Source of the DNA: Rhodobacteraceae bacterium UBA3069
Lineage (GTDB): Bacteria > Pseudomonadota > Alphaproteobacteria > Rhodobacterales > Rhodobacteraceae
Direction: 5' to 3'
Length of the DNA stretch: 64,000 nucleotides
Assembly (NCBI GenBank): GCA_002366795.1
Contig: DFBX01000083.1
Span: 1-64,000, forward strand
The stretch's first letter is position 1, and every line of letters starts with the position of its first letter. This document shows positions 17,404 to 25,731 of the stretch, in pieces. The notes beneath the pieces are model-generated. The model searched no databases. It was not told where the DNA came from and worked only from the letters and a program-made list of their open reading frames with translations. The translations under genes were made by a program, and so were the position numbers.

Positions 17404-18012
17404 TTACAGCCCCTGCCCCGGTTTCACGTCTTTCAGTTCCATGGCCTTGGCCGGATCGCGCCACATCTGTTCCAGCACGTTCTGGCGTTTGACATTGGTG
17501 CGATGGCGCAGGGTCAGCACGATGGCACCGATCATGGCCACCAGCAGGATCAGACCCGACAGCTGGAACAGCAGGAAATACTTGTCATACAGCAGCATCC
17601 CCAGTGCGGCGGTGTTGCTGACCCCCTCGGGCGCAACCGCGGCGCGGGCGGCCTCGGCCCCCTCGGAGGCTTGCCAGCTGCCCAGGGCCAGCCCCAGTTC
17701 CATCAGGATCACGACACCGATCAGCAGCGCCAGCGGCATGTATTTCGCCATCTCTGCCTTCAGTTCGGCGAAATCCACGTCCAGCATCATCACCACGAAC
17801 AGGAACAACACCGCGACCGCGCCCACGTAGACGATGATCAACAGCATCGCCACGAATTCAGCCCCCAACAGCACGAACAAGCCGGCCGAGGAAAGAAAGG
17901 CAAGGATCAGCCACAAAACTGAATGCACCGGGTTGCGGCTGATGACGGTGAACAGGCCACCCACCACGGTGCATATTGCGAACAGGTAGAATGCCAAAGC
18001 TGCAATCGTCAT
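17404..18012 (-). CDS. nuoJ: NADH-quinone oxidoreductase subunit J
   Basis: A 202-residue, five-helix membrane subunit (ND6 homologue) in the proton-translocating arm. The diagnostic pattern is NPVHSVLWLILAFLSSAGLFVLLGAEFVAMLLIIVYVGAVAVLFLFVVMMLDVD. The start overlaps the stop of the upstream CMD-like gene by four bases. Confidence 0.97.
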   Translation of the reverse strand: MTIAALAFYLFAICTVVGGLFTVISRNPVHSVLWLILAFLSSAGLFVLLGAEFVAMLLIIVYVGAVAVLFLFVVMMLDVDFAELKAEMAKYMPLALLIGVVILMELGLALGSWQASEGAEAARAAVAPEGVSNTAALGMLLYDKYFLLFQLSGLILLVAMIGAIVLTLRHRTNVKRQNVLEQMWRDPAKAMELKDVKPGQGL

Positions 18013-18416
18013 GTGTCCTTGTCCTCTTGATCTTTCAGAACCTCTTGCGCGAATTCCATCGCGCGGGTCATGGCGGGGATGCCGGCGAACATCGACATCT
18101 GTGCGATGGTCTCGGCGATTTCATCTTTCGTCGCGCCCGCTTCCAACGCGTGGCGCACGGTAAGCCGGAATTGCGAGTCGTTCTGCGCGCCCTGCATGGT
18201 CAGCCCGGCCAGCGTCAGCAACAGCCGGGTCTTGGCGTCCAGCCCGTCCTTGCTGATCCCCTTGCCGAAGGCCATTTCCATGACTTCCTTGGGCATGGTC
18301 GGCCACAGCGCCTCGAACCCCTTGGGGGAGAAGGACTCAAGCGCCGGATTCATGGATTTCGCCATCGCCTGCGCCTGTTCCATCATCAGTTCAAAGGGGT
18401 TTTTTCCGTCGTTCAT
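18009..18416 (-). CDS. carboxymuconolactone decarboxylase-like protein, cysteine-free
   Basis: 135 residues with the CMD fold pattern (LDAKTRLLLTLAGLTMQGAQNDSQFRLTVRHALEAGATKDEIAETIAQMSMFAGIPAMTRAMEFAQEVL). It has no cysteine, so it cannot be an AhpD-type CxxC peroxidase; the classical decarboxylase relative also lacks that motif. It overlaps nuoJ and the next CMD gene by four bases each and is translated as part of the complex I operon. Whether it helps assembly or detoxifies near the complex is unknown. Confidence 0.8.
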   Translation of the reverse strand: MNDGKNPFELMMEQAQAMAKSMNPALESFSPKGFEALWPTMPKEVMEMAFGKGISKDGLDAKTRLLLTLAGLTMQGAQNDSQFRLTVRHALEAGATKDEIAETIAQMSMFAGIPAMTRAMEFAQEVLKDQEDKDT

Positions 18417-18808
18417 TGCGCCTGTGCCTCCTCGGCCTCAAAAACATCCATGGCGGTGCTCATCGCGTTGAACATTGCCGGGAAGCCGCCATAAATCGCC
18501 ATATGGAAGATCACCTCGGCGATCTCCTCGCGGCTGGCCCCGGCCTGCCGGGCGCTGGCGACGATGATCTTCAGCTGCGGCGCGGTTTGACCACCCTGCA
18601 CTGCAAGCGCAGCCACGGTCGCAAGAAGACGCGTCTTCAGGTCCAGTGCGCCTTCGCGGGCATAGAAATGCCCCCACGGCACGTTGACCACGGTCTCCGA
18701 AAGACCAGGCACCAAGGTGTCATACCGCTTTGCCAGTGCCTCTTCGAGCCCAGGCGCCAGTTCGTCGGCAATGGCCTTTCCGGCAACATATGTATCCGCC
18801 GGTTTCAT
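18413..18808 (-). CDS. carboxymuconolactone decarboxylase-like protein, second copy
   Basis: 131 residues, a paralogue of the preceding gene (LDLKTRLLATVAALAVQGGQTAPQLKIIVASARQAGASREEIAEVIFHMAIYGGFPAMFNAMSTAMDVF). It too has no cysteine. It sits between nuoI and the first copy with four-base ATGA-type overlaps on both sides, so all are translationally coupled. The pair may form a heteromer. Function unknown. Confidence 0.8.
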   Translation of the reverse strand: MKPADTYVAGKAIADELAPGLEEALAKRYDTLVPGLSETVVNVPWGHFYAREGALDLKTRLLATVAALAVQGGQTAPQLKIIVASARQAGASREEIAEVIFHMAIYGGFPAMFNAMSTAMDVFEAEEAQAQ

Positions 18809-19299
18809 CTGTAGGGCGCGTCCATTTCCAGGTTGCGAGCAATTTCTGATTCCCAGCGATCGCCGTTCGAAAGCAGTTTTTCCTTGTCGTAGAACAGCTC
18901 TTCGCGGGTCTCGGTCGAAAACTCGAAATTCGGCCCCTCAACGATGGCATCCACCGGGCAGGCTTCCTGACAGAACCCGCAGTAGATGCATTTCGTCATG
19001 TCGATGTCATAGCGCGTGGTCCGGCGCGAGCCGTCCTCGCGCGGTTCGGCATCGATGGTGATGGCCTGCGCCGGGCAGATCGCCTCGCACAGTTTGCATG
19101 CGATGCAGCGTTCTTCGCCGTTGGGATAGCGGCGCAGCGCATGTTCGCCGCGGAAACGGGGCGACAGCGGCCCCTTTTCATGCGGGTAGTTCAGCGTCGC
19201 CTTGGGCGCGAAGAAGTATTTGAACCCCAGCGCGAAGCCCTTGATGAAATCCTTGAGGAAAAAGTAGCCGACCGCCCGGCCATAGTCGATATTTGCCAT
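18805..19299 (-). CDS. nuoI: NADH-quinone oxidoreductase subunit I
   Basis: A 164-residue peripheral-arm subunit holding two [4Fe-4S] clusters (N6a/N6b). Both ferredoxin motifs are complete: Cys65, 68, 71, 75 (CIACKLCEAICP) and Cys104, 107, 110, 114 (CIYCGFCQEACP). It is preceded by nuoH with a 3-base gap and overlaps the CMD gene at its end. Confidence 0.98.
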   Translation of the reverse strand: MANIDYGRAVGYFFLKDFIKGFALGFKYFFAPKATLNYPHEKGPLSPRFRGEHALRRYPNGEERCIACKLCEAICPAQAITIDAEPREDGSRRTTRYDIDMTKCIYCGFCQEACPVDAIVEGPNFEFSTETREELFYDKEKLLSNGDRWESEIARNLEMDAPYR

Positions 19300-19302
19300 G
19301 GA

Positions 19303-20340
19303 TCAGACTCCCATCCAGCGGGCCCAGAAGCCGCCAAGAATTTCGAATTTCGCAAGGAAGGCCACCAGAACCACCCAGACCAGCGACATGGGCAGGAAAA
19401 CTTTCCAACCGATGCGCATCAGCTGGTCGTAGCGATAGCGGGGGGTGATCGCCTTGACCATCGAGAAGATGAAGAAGACGAACAGCATCTTGCCCACCAT
19501 CCACAGGATGCCATCGGGCAGGCCCGGAATGGGCGACAGCCAGCCGCCGAAGAACAGCAAGGACACCAGCGCGCACATCAGCACCACGGCCACAAGCTCG
19601 CCGATCATGAACAGCAGGAACGGGGTGGACGAATATTCAACCTGGTAACCGGCCACCAGTTCGGATTCCGCCTCGGGCAGGTCGAACGGCGGGCGGTTGG
19701 TTTCGGCCAGTGCCGAGATGAAGAACAGGAACACCATCGGGAAGTGCGGCAGCCAGTACCAGTTGAAGATGCCCCAGTCGCCATCCTGCGCGCGCACGAT
19801 GTCGCCAAAGTTCATCGACCCGGTTGAAATGATCACACCGATGATGATCAGGCCCAGCGACACCTCGTAAGAAATCATCTGCGCGGCGGACCGAAGCGAG
19901 CCAAGGAACGGATATTTCGAGTTGGACGCCCAGCCCCCCATGATCACGCCGTATACTTCAAGCGAAGACGCGGCCATCACATAAAGGATTGCCACGTTGA
20001 TATCCGACAGCACCCAGCCTTCGTTGAATGGGATCACCGCCCAGGCGATCAGCGCCATGACCAGCGAAATCATTGGCGCCAGCAGGAACACCACGCGGTC
20101 GGCACCGGCGGGAAAGACAACTTCCTTGACGATGTATTTCAGGAAATCCGCAAAACTTTGCAGCAGGCCAAAAACGCCAACAACGTTCGGGCCGCGGCGC
20201 ATCTGGACAGCGGCCCAGATTTTCCGGTCCGCATACATAAGGAAAGCCAGCGCGACCAGCAGCGGTACGACGATCAACAGGACCTGCCCGACAATAAGCA
20301 GACCAATCCCGAGTGTGGTGGTGGTAAAGAATTCAGCCAT
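19303..20340 (-). CDS. nuoH: NADH-quinone oxidoreductase subunit H
   Basis: A 345-residue membrane subunit (ND1) forming the quinone-entry site with NuoB/NuoD. Markers: YADRKIWAAVQMRRGPNVVG, EVYGVIMGGWASNSKYPFLGSLRSAAQMISYEVSLGL, ALAETNRPPFDLPEAESELVAGYQVEYSS and TPRYRYDQLMRIGWKVFLP. Eight or more helices. Start ATG 20340. Confidence 0.98.
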   Translation of the reverse strand: MAEFFTTTTLGIGLLIVGQVLLIVVPLLVALAFLMYADRKIWAAVQMRRGPNVVGVFGLLQSFADFLKYIVKEVVFPAGADRVVFLLAPMISLVMALIAWAVIPFNEGWVLSDINVAILYVMAASSLEVYGVIMGGWASNSKYPFLGSLRSAAQMISYEVSLGLIIIGVIISTGSMNFGDIVRAQDGDWGIFNWYWLPHFPMVFLFFISALAETNRPPFDLPEAESELVAGYQVEYSSTPFLLFMIGELVAVVLMCALVSLLFFGGWLSPIPGLPDGILWMVGKMLFVFFIFSMVKAITPRYRYDQLMRIGWKVFLPMSLVWVVLVAFLAKFEILGGFWARWMGV

Positions 20341-20347
20341 TAGGTCC

Positions 20348-20758
20348 TCATACCGTCGGTATTCCGTTTTCCGCGCAATGCGATGTCACGACTTCGGCGT
20401 CGATCGTCTTCAATCCTCGGGGCAGTGTTGGCGAGATGGTGTAAACTGCATCAGCCCGCCAAAGGCCACCCTGTTCCGTTACATTCGTCCGCACATGGCG
20501 GGCAAATCCATAGCCCCGGATCAGCGCATATTGTGCCGCCGCGCATTCCGCATAGGCGTTCACCGCATCCGGGTCGTTCGTGCCGTCCAATGCGATCTGG
20601 AAAGACACCAGATCGCCGTCCAGAAGTTGCGTCTCCACACCCTTGTAGACCGGCTTGGCGGCAGGCACCGCGCCGCGCGTCACTTCGGCATCGCGTGCGG
20701 TGTCCTCGCAGGCGGTCAGCGCCAAGGCGCAAAGGGATATGATCGCGGCGCGGATCAT
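20348..20758 (-). CDS. small lipoprotein encoded between nuoG and nuoH
   Basis: 136 residues beginning with a lipoprotein signal (MIRAAIISLCALALTAC, lipobox LTAC, Cys17). The mature part has CAAAQYALIRGYGFARHVRT and a C-terminal SHC, so two further cysteines may pair. Its ATG shares one base with the TAA of nuoG. Similar genes of unknown role occur in other Rhodobacterales nuo operons. Probably membrane-anchored in the periplasm. Confidence 0.8.
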   Translation of the reverse strand: MIRAAIISLCALALTACEDTARDAEVTRGAVPAAKPVYKGVETQLLDGDLVSFQIALDGTNDPDAVNAYAECAAAQYALIRGYGFARHVRTNVTEQGGLWRADAVYTISPTLPRGLKTIDAEVVTSHCAENGIPTV

Positions 20759-22773
20759 TATTCGACCGCTACCTTCATGCCGCGTGCTTTTACACCTGCC
20801 GACAGTTCGGCCATCAATTGGCTGGAACGTGCAATCGGGTTGGTCAGGTAGAAATCCTTGATGGCATTGCGGAACTCCGCCTTGCCCATGGCTTCGACCG
20901 GCAGCGCCGCGCCCTCGTTTTCCGGCACCTTGTCGATACCGGCCAGATGCGGCACGGCCCCGATCAGTGCGCGGCGCAGGGCGACAAGACTGTCATAGGG
21001 CAGCGCCTCGCCCAGCTCGCCCGAAAGGGCGCGCAGGATGGCCCAGTTTTCCTTGGCCTCACCCGGTGCGAACCCGGCACGCAGCGCCAGTTGCGGGCGA
21101 CCTTCGGTGTTCACGAATAGCCCGTTTTCTTCGGTATAGGCCGCGCCCGGCAGGATGATGTCGGCGCGGTGCGCGCCCCGGTCGCCATGGCTGCCCTGGT
21201 AGATCACAAAGGCACCGGCGTCGATTTCCACCTCGTCCGCGCCAAAGTTATAGATCACCTCGGCCCCGTCGATGGCAGCGGCCAGCCCGCCCGTGGTTGT
21301 CGCGCCCACATCCATCGCGCCCACGCGGGCGGCGGCGGTGTGCAGCACCATCAGTTTGGAATTCGTGCGCGCGGCCAGTTCCTGCGCATAGGCCAGAACT
21401 GCCAGGCCGTCCGCCTCGCGTAGGGCGCCCTGCCCCACGATGATGACAGAGGGCGCATCCAGAACGTCACCGAAGTCCTTGTCCAGCAGACCGGCCAAGG
21501 CGGCACGGTCGGTGCCGGCATGGGCATATTCGTAAGTCAGATCAACGGCTTCGCCCACCAGCCCCACATTCGCGCCGCGCGACCATGCCTTGCGGATACG
21601 CGCATTCAGCACCGGCGCTTCCTCGCGCGGGTTGGTGCCGATCAACTGGATGAACTTGGCGCTGTCGATGTCTTCGATGGTGGCGGTGCCAACATAGGCG
21701 GCGCGGTTGCTTTCCGGCAAGCGCGCCTTGTCCACGCGGCATTCCACGTTGCCGCCCAGCCCTTCGACCAGCTGTTTCAGCGCAAAGGCAGCCTCGACCG
21801 GGGCCAGATCGCCGACCAGACCAACCACTTTCTTGCCCTTCATCGCGGTTGCGGCGGCGGCCAACACCTCGCCCCAGCCCGCTTTGCGCAGCTTGCCGTT
21901 TTCACGAATATAAGGCGTGTCCAGACGCTGGCGGCGCAACCCGTCCCAGACAAAACGCGACTTGTCGGAAATCCATTCCTCGTTCACGCCGTCATGGTTG
22001 CGCGGCAAAATCCGCATCACTTCGCGGCCCTTGGTATCCACGCGGATGTTCGACCCAAGCGCATCCATCACGTCGATGGTTTCGGTCTTGGTCAGTTCCC
22101 ACGGGCGGGCGGTAAAGGCGTAAGGCTTTGATACCAATGCGCCAACCGGGCACAGGTCAATGATGTTGCCCTGCATGTTGCTGTCCAGCGTTTCGCCCAG
22201 ATAGCTGGTGATCTCACTGTCCTCGCCACGCCCCGTTTGGCCCATCTGGGTGATGCCCGCGACCTCGGTCGTGAAGCGCACGCAGCGGGTGCAGGAAATG
22301 CAGCGGGTCATATGGGTTTCGACCAGCGGACCCAGATCCAGATCGTCCGAGGCGCGCTTGGGCTCGCGGTAGCGGCTGAAATCCACGCCATAGGCCATGG
22401 CCTGATCCTGCAAATCACACTCGCCGCCCTGATCGCAGATCGGGCAATCCAGCGGATGGTTGATCAGCAGGAATTCCATCACCCCCTCGCGGGCCTTCTT
22501 GACCATGGGCGAGTTGGTTTTCACAACAGGCGGCTGGCCTTCGGGACCGGGACGCAAGTCACGCACCTGCATGGCGCAGGATGCGGCGGGCTTGGGCGGG
22601 CCGCCCACGACTTCGACCAGGCACATCCGGCAGTTGCCCGCGATCGACAGACGCTCGTGGTAGCAGAAACGCGGCACCTCGATCCCGGCCTCTTCACAGG
22701 CCTGGATCAGGGTCATCGCCCCGTCCACTTCGACTTCGTTCCCGTCGATGATGATCTTGCGTAGGTCAGACAT
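20758..22773 (-). CDS. nuoG: NADH-quinone oxidoreductase subunit G
   Basis: A 671-residue subunit carrying the N1b [2Fe-2S] and N4/N5 [4Fe-4S] clusters. Visible: FCYHERLSIAGNCRMCLVEV, HPLDCPICDQGGECDLQ and CISCTRCVRF, followed by a degenerate molybdopterin-oxidoreductase-like domain. ATG 22773 (MSDLRKIIIDGNEVEVDGAMT) is preferred to the longer frame from 22845, which would run into the DUF5333 gene. Length matches the alphaproteobacterial form. Confidence 0.97.
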   Translation of the reverse strand: MSDLRKIIIDGNEVEVDGAMTLIQACEEAGIEVPRFCYHERLSIAGNCRMCLVEVVGGPPKPAASCAMQVRDLRPGPEGQPPVVKTNSPMVKKAREGVMEFLLINHPLDCPICDQGGECDLQDQAMAYGVDFSRYREPKRASDDLDLGPLVETHMTRCISCTRCVRFTTEVAGITQMGQTGRGEDSEITSYLGETLDSNMQGNIIDLCPVGALVSKPYAFTARPWELTKTETIDVMDALGSNIRVDTKGREVMRILPRNHDGVNEEWISDKSRFVWDGLRRQRLDTPYIRENGKLRKAGWGEVLAAAATAMKGKKVVGLVGDLAPVEAAFALKQLVEGLGGNVECRVDKARLPESNRAAYVGTATIEDIDSAKFIQLIGTNPREEAPVLNARIRKAWSRGANVGLVGEAVDLTYEYAHAGTDRAALAGLLDKDFGDVLDAPSVIIVGQGALREADGLAVLAYAQELAARTNSKLMVLHTAAARVGAMDVGATTTGGLAAAIDGAEVIYNFGADEVEIDAGAFVIYQGSHGDRGAHRADIILPGAAYTEENGLFVNTEGRPQLALRAGFAPGEAKENWAILRALSGELGEALPYDSLVALRRALIGAVPHLAGIDKVPENEGAALPVEAMGKAEFRNAIKDFYLTNPIARSSQLMAELSAGVKARGMKVAVE

Positions 22774-22778
22774 GGGGC

Positions 22779-23192
22779 TCACTTCGCTTTCAAAAATGCG
22801 CCGATTTGGCTCTTGCTGGCGATTTCCGCGTAACCGACCTTGCAATAGCTTTTCGGGTCGGACGGATCTACGCCCTTGGATTTCAGATAGGCCTCGCCCT
22901 TGGCGCGCACCTTGGCCTTCTCAGTGTCGGATTTTACATAGGCCTTGATCTCGGCCGAGGAGTAGCCGCGGGATTTGGCGAGGTTCGCCATTTCCAACAA
23001 GTAAAACTGGCCCTTGATCATGCGGCCCGAAATGCTGTCGCATTTCTTGCGGATCTCGTCGGCGATACCTACGGCCAGAAGGCCGGCGTTGATATCGGCC
23101 TCGTCGGCCAGCCCGGCAAAGGCCTGCGCGGGCATGGCCCCCATCACGGCAAAGGCCAGAACGGTGGATTTCAGGGTCAGGTTCTTCATCAT
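22779..23192 (-). CDS. DUF5333-type secreted protein
   Basis: 137 residues with a Sec signal peptide (MMKNLTLKSTVLAFAVMGAMPAQAFA). The mature part fits my recollection of the Rhodobacterales DUF5333 pattern: INAGLLAVGIADEIRKKCDSISGRM, then RGYSSAEIKAYV and PKSYCKVGYAEIASKSQIGAFL; two cysteines. ATG 23192 (or 23189) follows GGAGAA at a good distance; the in-frame start at 23288 would add a basic stretch before the signal. It ends 5 bases before nuoG. Periplasmic; function unknown. Confidence 0.82.
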   Translation of the reverse strand: MMKNLTLKSTVLAFAVMGAMPAQAFAGLADEADINAGLLAVGIADEIRKKCDSISGRMIKGQFYLLEMANLAKSRGYSSAEIKAYVKSDTEKAKVRAKGEAYLKSKGVDPSDPKSYCKVGYAEIASKSQIGAFLKAK

Positions 23193-23240
23193 GCCATTTC
23201 TCCTTGTGTCACGGCACAGAGGACGACGCATGCCGTTCCT

Positions 23241-23259
23241 CCATCTCCGCAGGAGATGG
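23241..23259 (-). promoter_or_regulatory. leader hairpin upstream of the DUF5333 gene
   Basis: CCATCTCC and GGAGATGG pair perfectly (8 bp) around a 3-base loop, in the 130-base gap after the 23323 gene. This is the largest gap inside the nuo operon. No T tract follows, so an RNA processing or stability element is more likely than a terminator. Confidence 0.4.
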
Positions 23260-23322
23260 GCGCGCGGCTGCGTGATATGCAATAACACGCCGCTAACCCA
23301 TTGTTATGATGACAGGAAAAGA

Positions 23323-23667
23323 TCACCCTTCGCACACCCCGTTAAAGTTAAGATCGCCACCAGTGATGACCAGCTGGCCCTCCTCGGCATCGGGGTCAAC
23401 GGCCCAATCGACGCGGGAATTACCATATTGTTCGATGCAATATTTGGTGGCCTCGTAACGGGCAGCCTCGCGCGCGCCGTCAATGCTTTTGGCTGCGTCG
23501 CGCACAATAACGGCAAAGGCGGCACGGTCTTCCTTCGAGGCGGAAAGATCGGCGCGGAAATACTGCCCGTCAAAGGCCAGCTTCTCACGCCCCGAAACCA
23601 GATCGCGGGCCTTGGAACACCCGGACACGGCAGTGACCGTCGCCAGGATCAAAAGAACTGCCTTCAT
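23323..23667 (-). CDS. small lipoprotein of unknown function
   Basis: 114 residues with a lipoprotein signal (MKAVLLILATVTAVSGC, Cys17). The mature part includes EAARYEATKYCIEQYGNSRVDW and ends GDLNFNGVCEG, with two cysteines that could form a disulfide. The start overlaps the end of the DUF3291-like gene by four bases. It lies in the nuoF-nuoG interval, one of the operon's accessory ORFs. Confidence 0.75.
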   Translation of the reverse strand: MKAVLLILATVTAVSGCSKARDLVSGREKLAFDGQYFRADLSASKEDRAAFAVIVRDAAKSIDGAREAARYEATKYCIEQYGNSRVDWAVDPDAEEGQLVITGGDLNFNGVCEG

Positions 23668-24167
23668 GCCGTCGCCCCCTCTGTCGCGGTGCAGCCATGG
23701 GTTTGCCAGGCTGTCGCATCTTTCAAGTAAGACCAGCCAAAGGCCTGGTCCGTGTCGCCATTGGCGCGCAGGAATTCAAGCCGTTCCAGCGCCTCTTGCT
23801 GGCTGGGGCGGTGGCCCGCGGGCACCCACCACATGACGAAATGCATGTCGCCCATCAGTTCGAACCATTCGTCGCGGCGGTCGTAGAATTGCTTGTGGAC
23901 GGTCTTGAACACGAAGGTTTCAAGGCTTTCCACATCTTCCCAGACGGTCAGGTTGAACACGGCCTGCGGATCATCACCAATGGCGTTGTCCGTGTTGCCC
24001 GTGCCCGGCTCGCCCGATCCTTCCATCATCCAAACGAACCCCGGCATACGCTTGCCCATGCCGTTGATCCGGTCGAGGTTCTGCATGAACTCTGCGACGC
24101 GCGGATCATCCGTTGGCGCCAAAAGGCGACCCACGTTCAATTCGGCAAGATGCATTTCGGGGCTCAT
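23664..24167 (-). CDS. DUF3291-type protein
   Basis: 167 residues; the start ATG 24167 (MSPEMHLAELNVGRLLAPTDDPRVAEFMQNLDRIN) lies 6 bases after nuoF. The pattern of an N-terminal HLAELNVGR, a central PGFVWMM...FNLTVWEDVESLETFVF and FVMWWVPAGHRPSQQEALERLEFL matches DUF3291, a dimeric alpha/beta-barrel fold related to antibiotic-biosynthesis-type monooxygenases. No cofactor motif is obvious. The in-frame longer start overlaps nuoF and is rejected. Confidence 0.78.
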   Translation of the reverse strand: MSPEMHLAELNVGRLLAPTDDPRVAEFMQNLDRINGMGKRMPGFVWMMEGSGEPGTGNTDNAIGDDPQAVFNLTVWEDVESLETFVFKTVHKQFYDRRDEWFELMGDMHFVMWWVPAGHRPSQQEALERLEFLRANGDTDQAFGWSYLKDATAWQTHGCTATEGATA

Positions 24168-24172
24168 CAGGT

Positions 24173-25471
24173 TTACTCCGCCGCCACTGCGCTGACCTTG
24201 CCGGTCTTTTGCGCCTTGATGCGGTCCTTGATCTCGTCGCGGAAATTGCGGATCAGGCCCTGGATCGGCCATGCCGCCGCGTCGCCAAGCGCACAGATGG
24301 TGTGGCCTTCGACCTGTTTGGTCACGTCGAACAGCATGTCGATCTCTTCGGGTTCTGCCTCGCCGCGGACCAGGCGGTCCATCACGCGCATCATCCAGCC
24401 GGTGCCTTCACGGCAGGGCGTGCATTGGCCACAAGATTCATGCTTGTAGAATTTCGACAGGCGCCAGATGGCTTTGATGATGTCGGTGGACTGGTCCATC
24501 ACGATCACGGCCGCAGTGCCAAGCCCCGAGCCCAGTTCACCGCGCAGGTAATCGAAATCCATGATCGCGTCGCGCATGTTTTCACCGCGCACGCAGGGCA
24601 CGGACGATCCGCCGGGGATCACGGCCTTCAGGTTGTCCCAACCGCCGCGAATGCCGCCGCAATGTTTCTCGATCAGCTCTTCGAAGCTGATGCTCATCGC
24701 CTCTTCGACGACGCAGGGGTTGTTCACATGGCCAGAGATCGCGAACAGCTTGGTCCCCGCGTTGTTGGCACGGCCAAAGCCGGAAAACCATTCCGGCCCA
24801 CGGCGCAGGATGGTCGGCACGACGGCGATGGATTCCACATTGTTCACCGTGGTCGGACAGCCATACAGGCCGGCACCGGCGGGGAACGGCGGTTTCATCC
24901 GCGGCATGCCCTTTTTGCCTTCCAGCGATTCCAGCAGCGCGGTTTCCTCGCCGCAGATATAGGCCCCGGCACCGTGGTGCAGATACAGGTCGAAATCCCA
25001 GCCCGCACCGGCGGCATTCTTGCCGATCATGCCCGCGTCATAGGCCTCGTCGATGGCGGCTTGCAGCGCCTCACGCTCGCGAATGTATTCACCGCGAATG
25101 TAGATATAACAGGTGTTCGCCTGCATCGCGAAGGAAGCGATCAAACAGCCCTCGATCAGGGTGTGCGGATCATGGCGCATGATCTCGCGGTCCTTGCAGG
25201 TGCCCGGTTCGGATTCGTCCGCGTTCACCACCAGGTAAGACGGGCGACCGTCCGACTCTTTCGGCATGAAGGACCATTTCAGACCGGTCGGGAAGCCCGC
25301 ACCGCCACGACCGCGCAAGCCGGATGCTTTCATCGTGTCGATGATCCAGTCGCGGCCCTTCTGGATGATGCCCGCCGTGCCATCCCAATGGCCACGCGCC
25401 TGCGCACCCTTCAGCGTGCGGTCGTGCATCCCGTAGATGTTGGTAAAGATCCGGTCCTGGTCCTTGAGCAT
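24173..25471 (-). CDS. nuoF: NADH-quinone oxidoreductase subunit F
   Basis: The 432-residue NADH-oxidising subunit with FMN and [4Fe-4S] N3. The nucleotide-binding GLRGRGGAGFPTGLKW, the FMN region YICGEETALLESLEGKKGMPRMKPPFPA, and the cluster ligands ESCGQCTPCREG plus GHTICALGDAAAWP are all present. Start ATG 25471; it lies 3 bases after the DUF5337 gene. Confidence 0.98.
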   Translation of the reverse strand: MLKDQDRIFTNIYGMHDRTLKGAQARGHWDGTAGIIQKGRDWIIDTMKASGLRGRGGAGFPTGLKWSFMPKESDGRPSYLVVNADESEPGTCKDREIMRHDPHTLIEGCLIASFAMQANTCYIYIRGEYIREREALQAAIDEAYDAGMIGKNAAGAGWDFDLYLHHGAGAYICGEETALLESLEGKKGMPRMKPPFPAGAGLYGCPTTVNNVESIAVVPTILRRGPEWFSGFGRANNAGTKLFAISGHVNNPCVVEEAMSISFEELIEKHCGGIRGGWDNLKAVIPGGSSVPCVRGENMRDAIMDFDYLRGELGSGLGTAAVIVMDQSTDIIKAIWRLSKFYKHESCGQCTPCREGTGWMMRVMDRLVRGEAEPEEIDMLFDVTKQVEGHTICALGDAAAWPIQGLIRNFRDEIKDRIKAQKTGKVSAVAAE

Positions 25472-25474
25472 GAC

Positions 25475-25714
25475 TTACCCCTGCCCGTTAGAATTGTTGT
25501 CCTGACGCGCGCGCCAGATCTGAAGAGAGACGACAAACGCCCAGATGAAGGCCGCGATTGCGGCAAAGTCGATCAGTAAGGCAAAGCGCCCCGGCAAGCC
25601 CAATTTCGACCCCGCCCATTGCGCCAGCAGCCACAGCAACATCGTGCCCGCAATGACGAGGGCCACGACCCTCCCCTTGCGCTCTGTGCTGGTTTGCTGC
25701 GTCTTGCTCATCAA
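25475..25714 (-). CDS. DUF5337-type two-helix membrane protein
   Basis: 79 residues with two transmembrane segments (VVALVIAGTMLLWLLAQWAG and FALLIDFAAIAAFIWAFVVSLQIW), a charged N-terminus and a polar Asn-rich C-terminus. It fits the DUF5337 family found, as far as I recall, between nuoE and nuoF in Rhodobacterales. It could be an accessory or assembly subunit of complex I; unproved. Start MMSKTQQ at 25714 (or 25711). Confidence 0.8.
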   Translation of the reverse strand: MMSKTQQTSTERKGRVVALVIAGTMLLWLLAQWAGSKLGLPGRFALLIDFAAIAAFIWAFVVSLQIWRARQDNNSNGQG

Positions 25715-25731
25715 TCCTTACCCACCGCGCC

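Noticed and set aside
15272..17830. Very long plus-strand open frame opposite nuoL/nuoK/nuoJ
   Set aside because: It lies antisense to strongly conserved complex I genes, has biased Gln/His/Arg composition typical of shadow frames in high-GC DNA, and no ribosome-binding site.
18009..18808. AhpD alkylhydroperoxidases
   Set aside because: The required CxxC cysteines are absent in both proteins.
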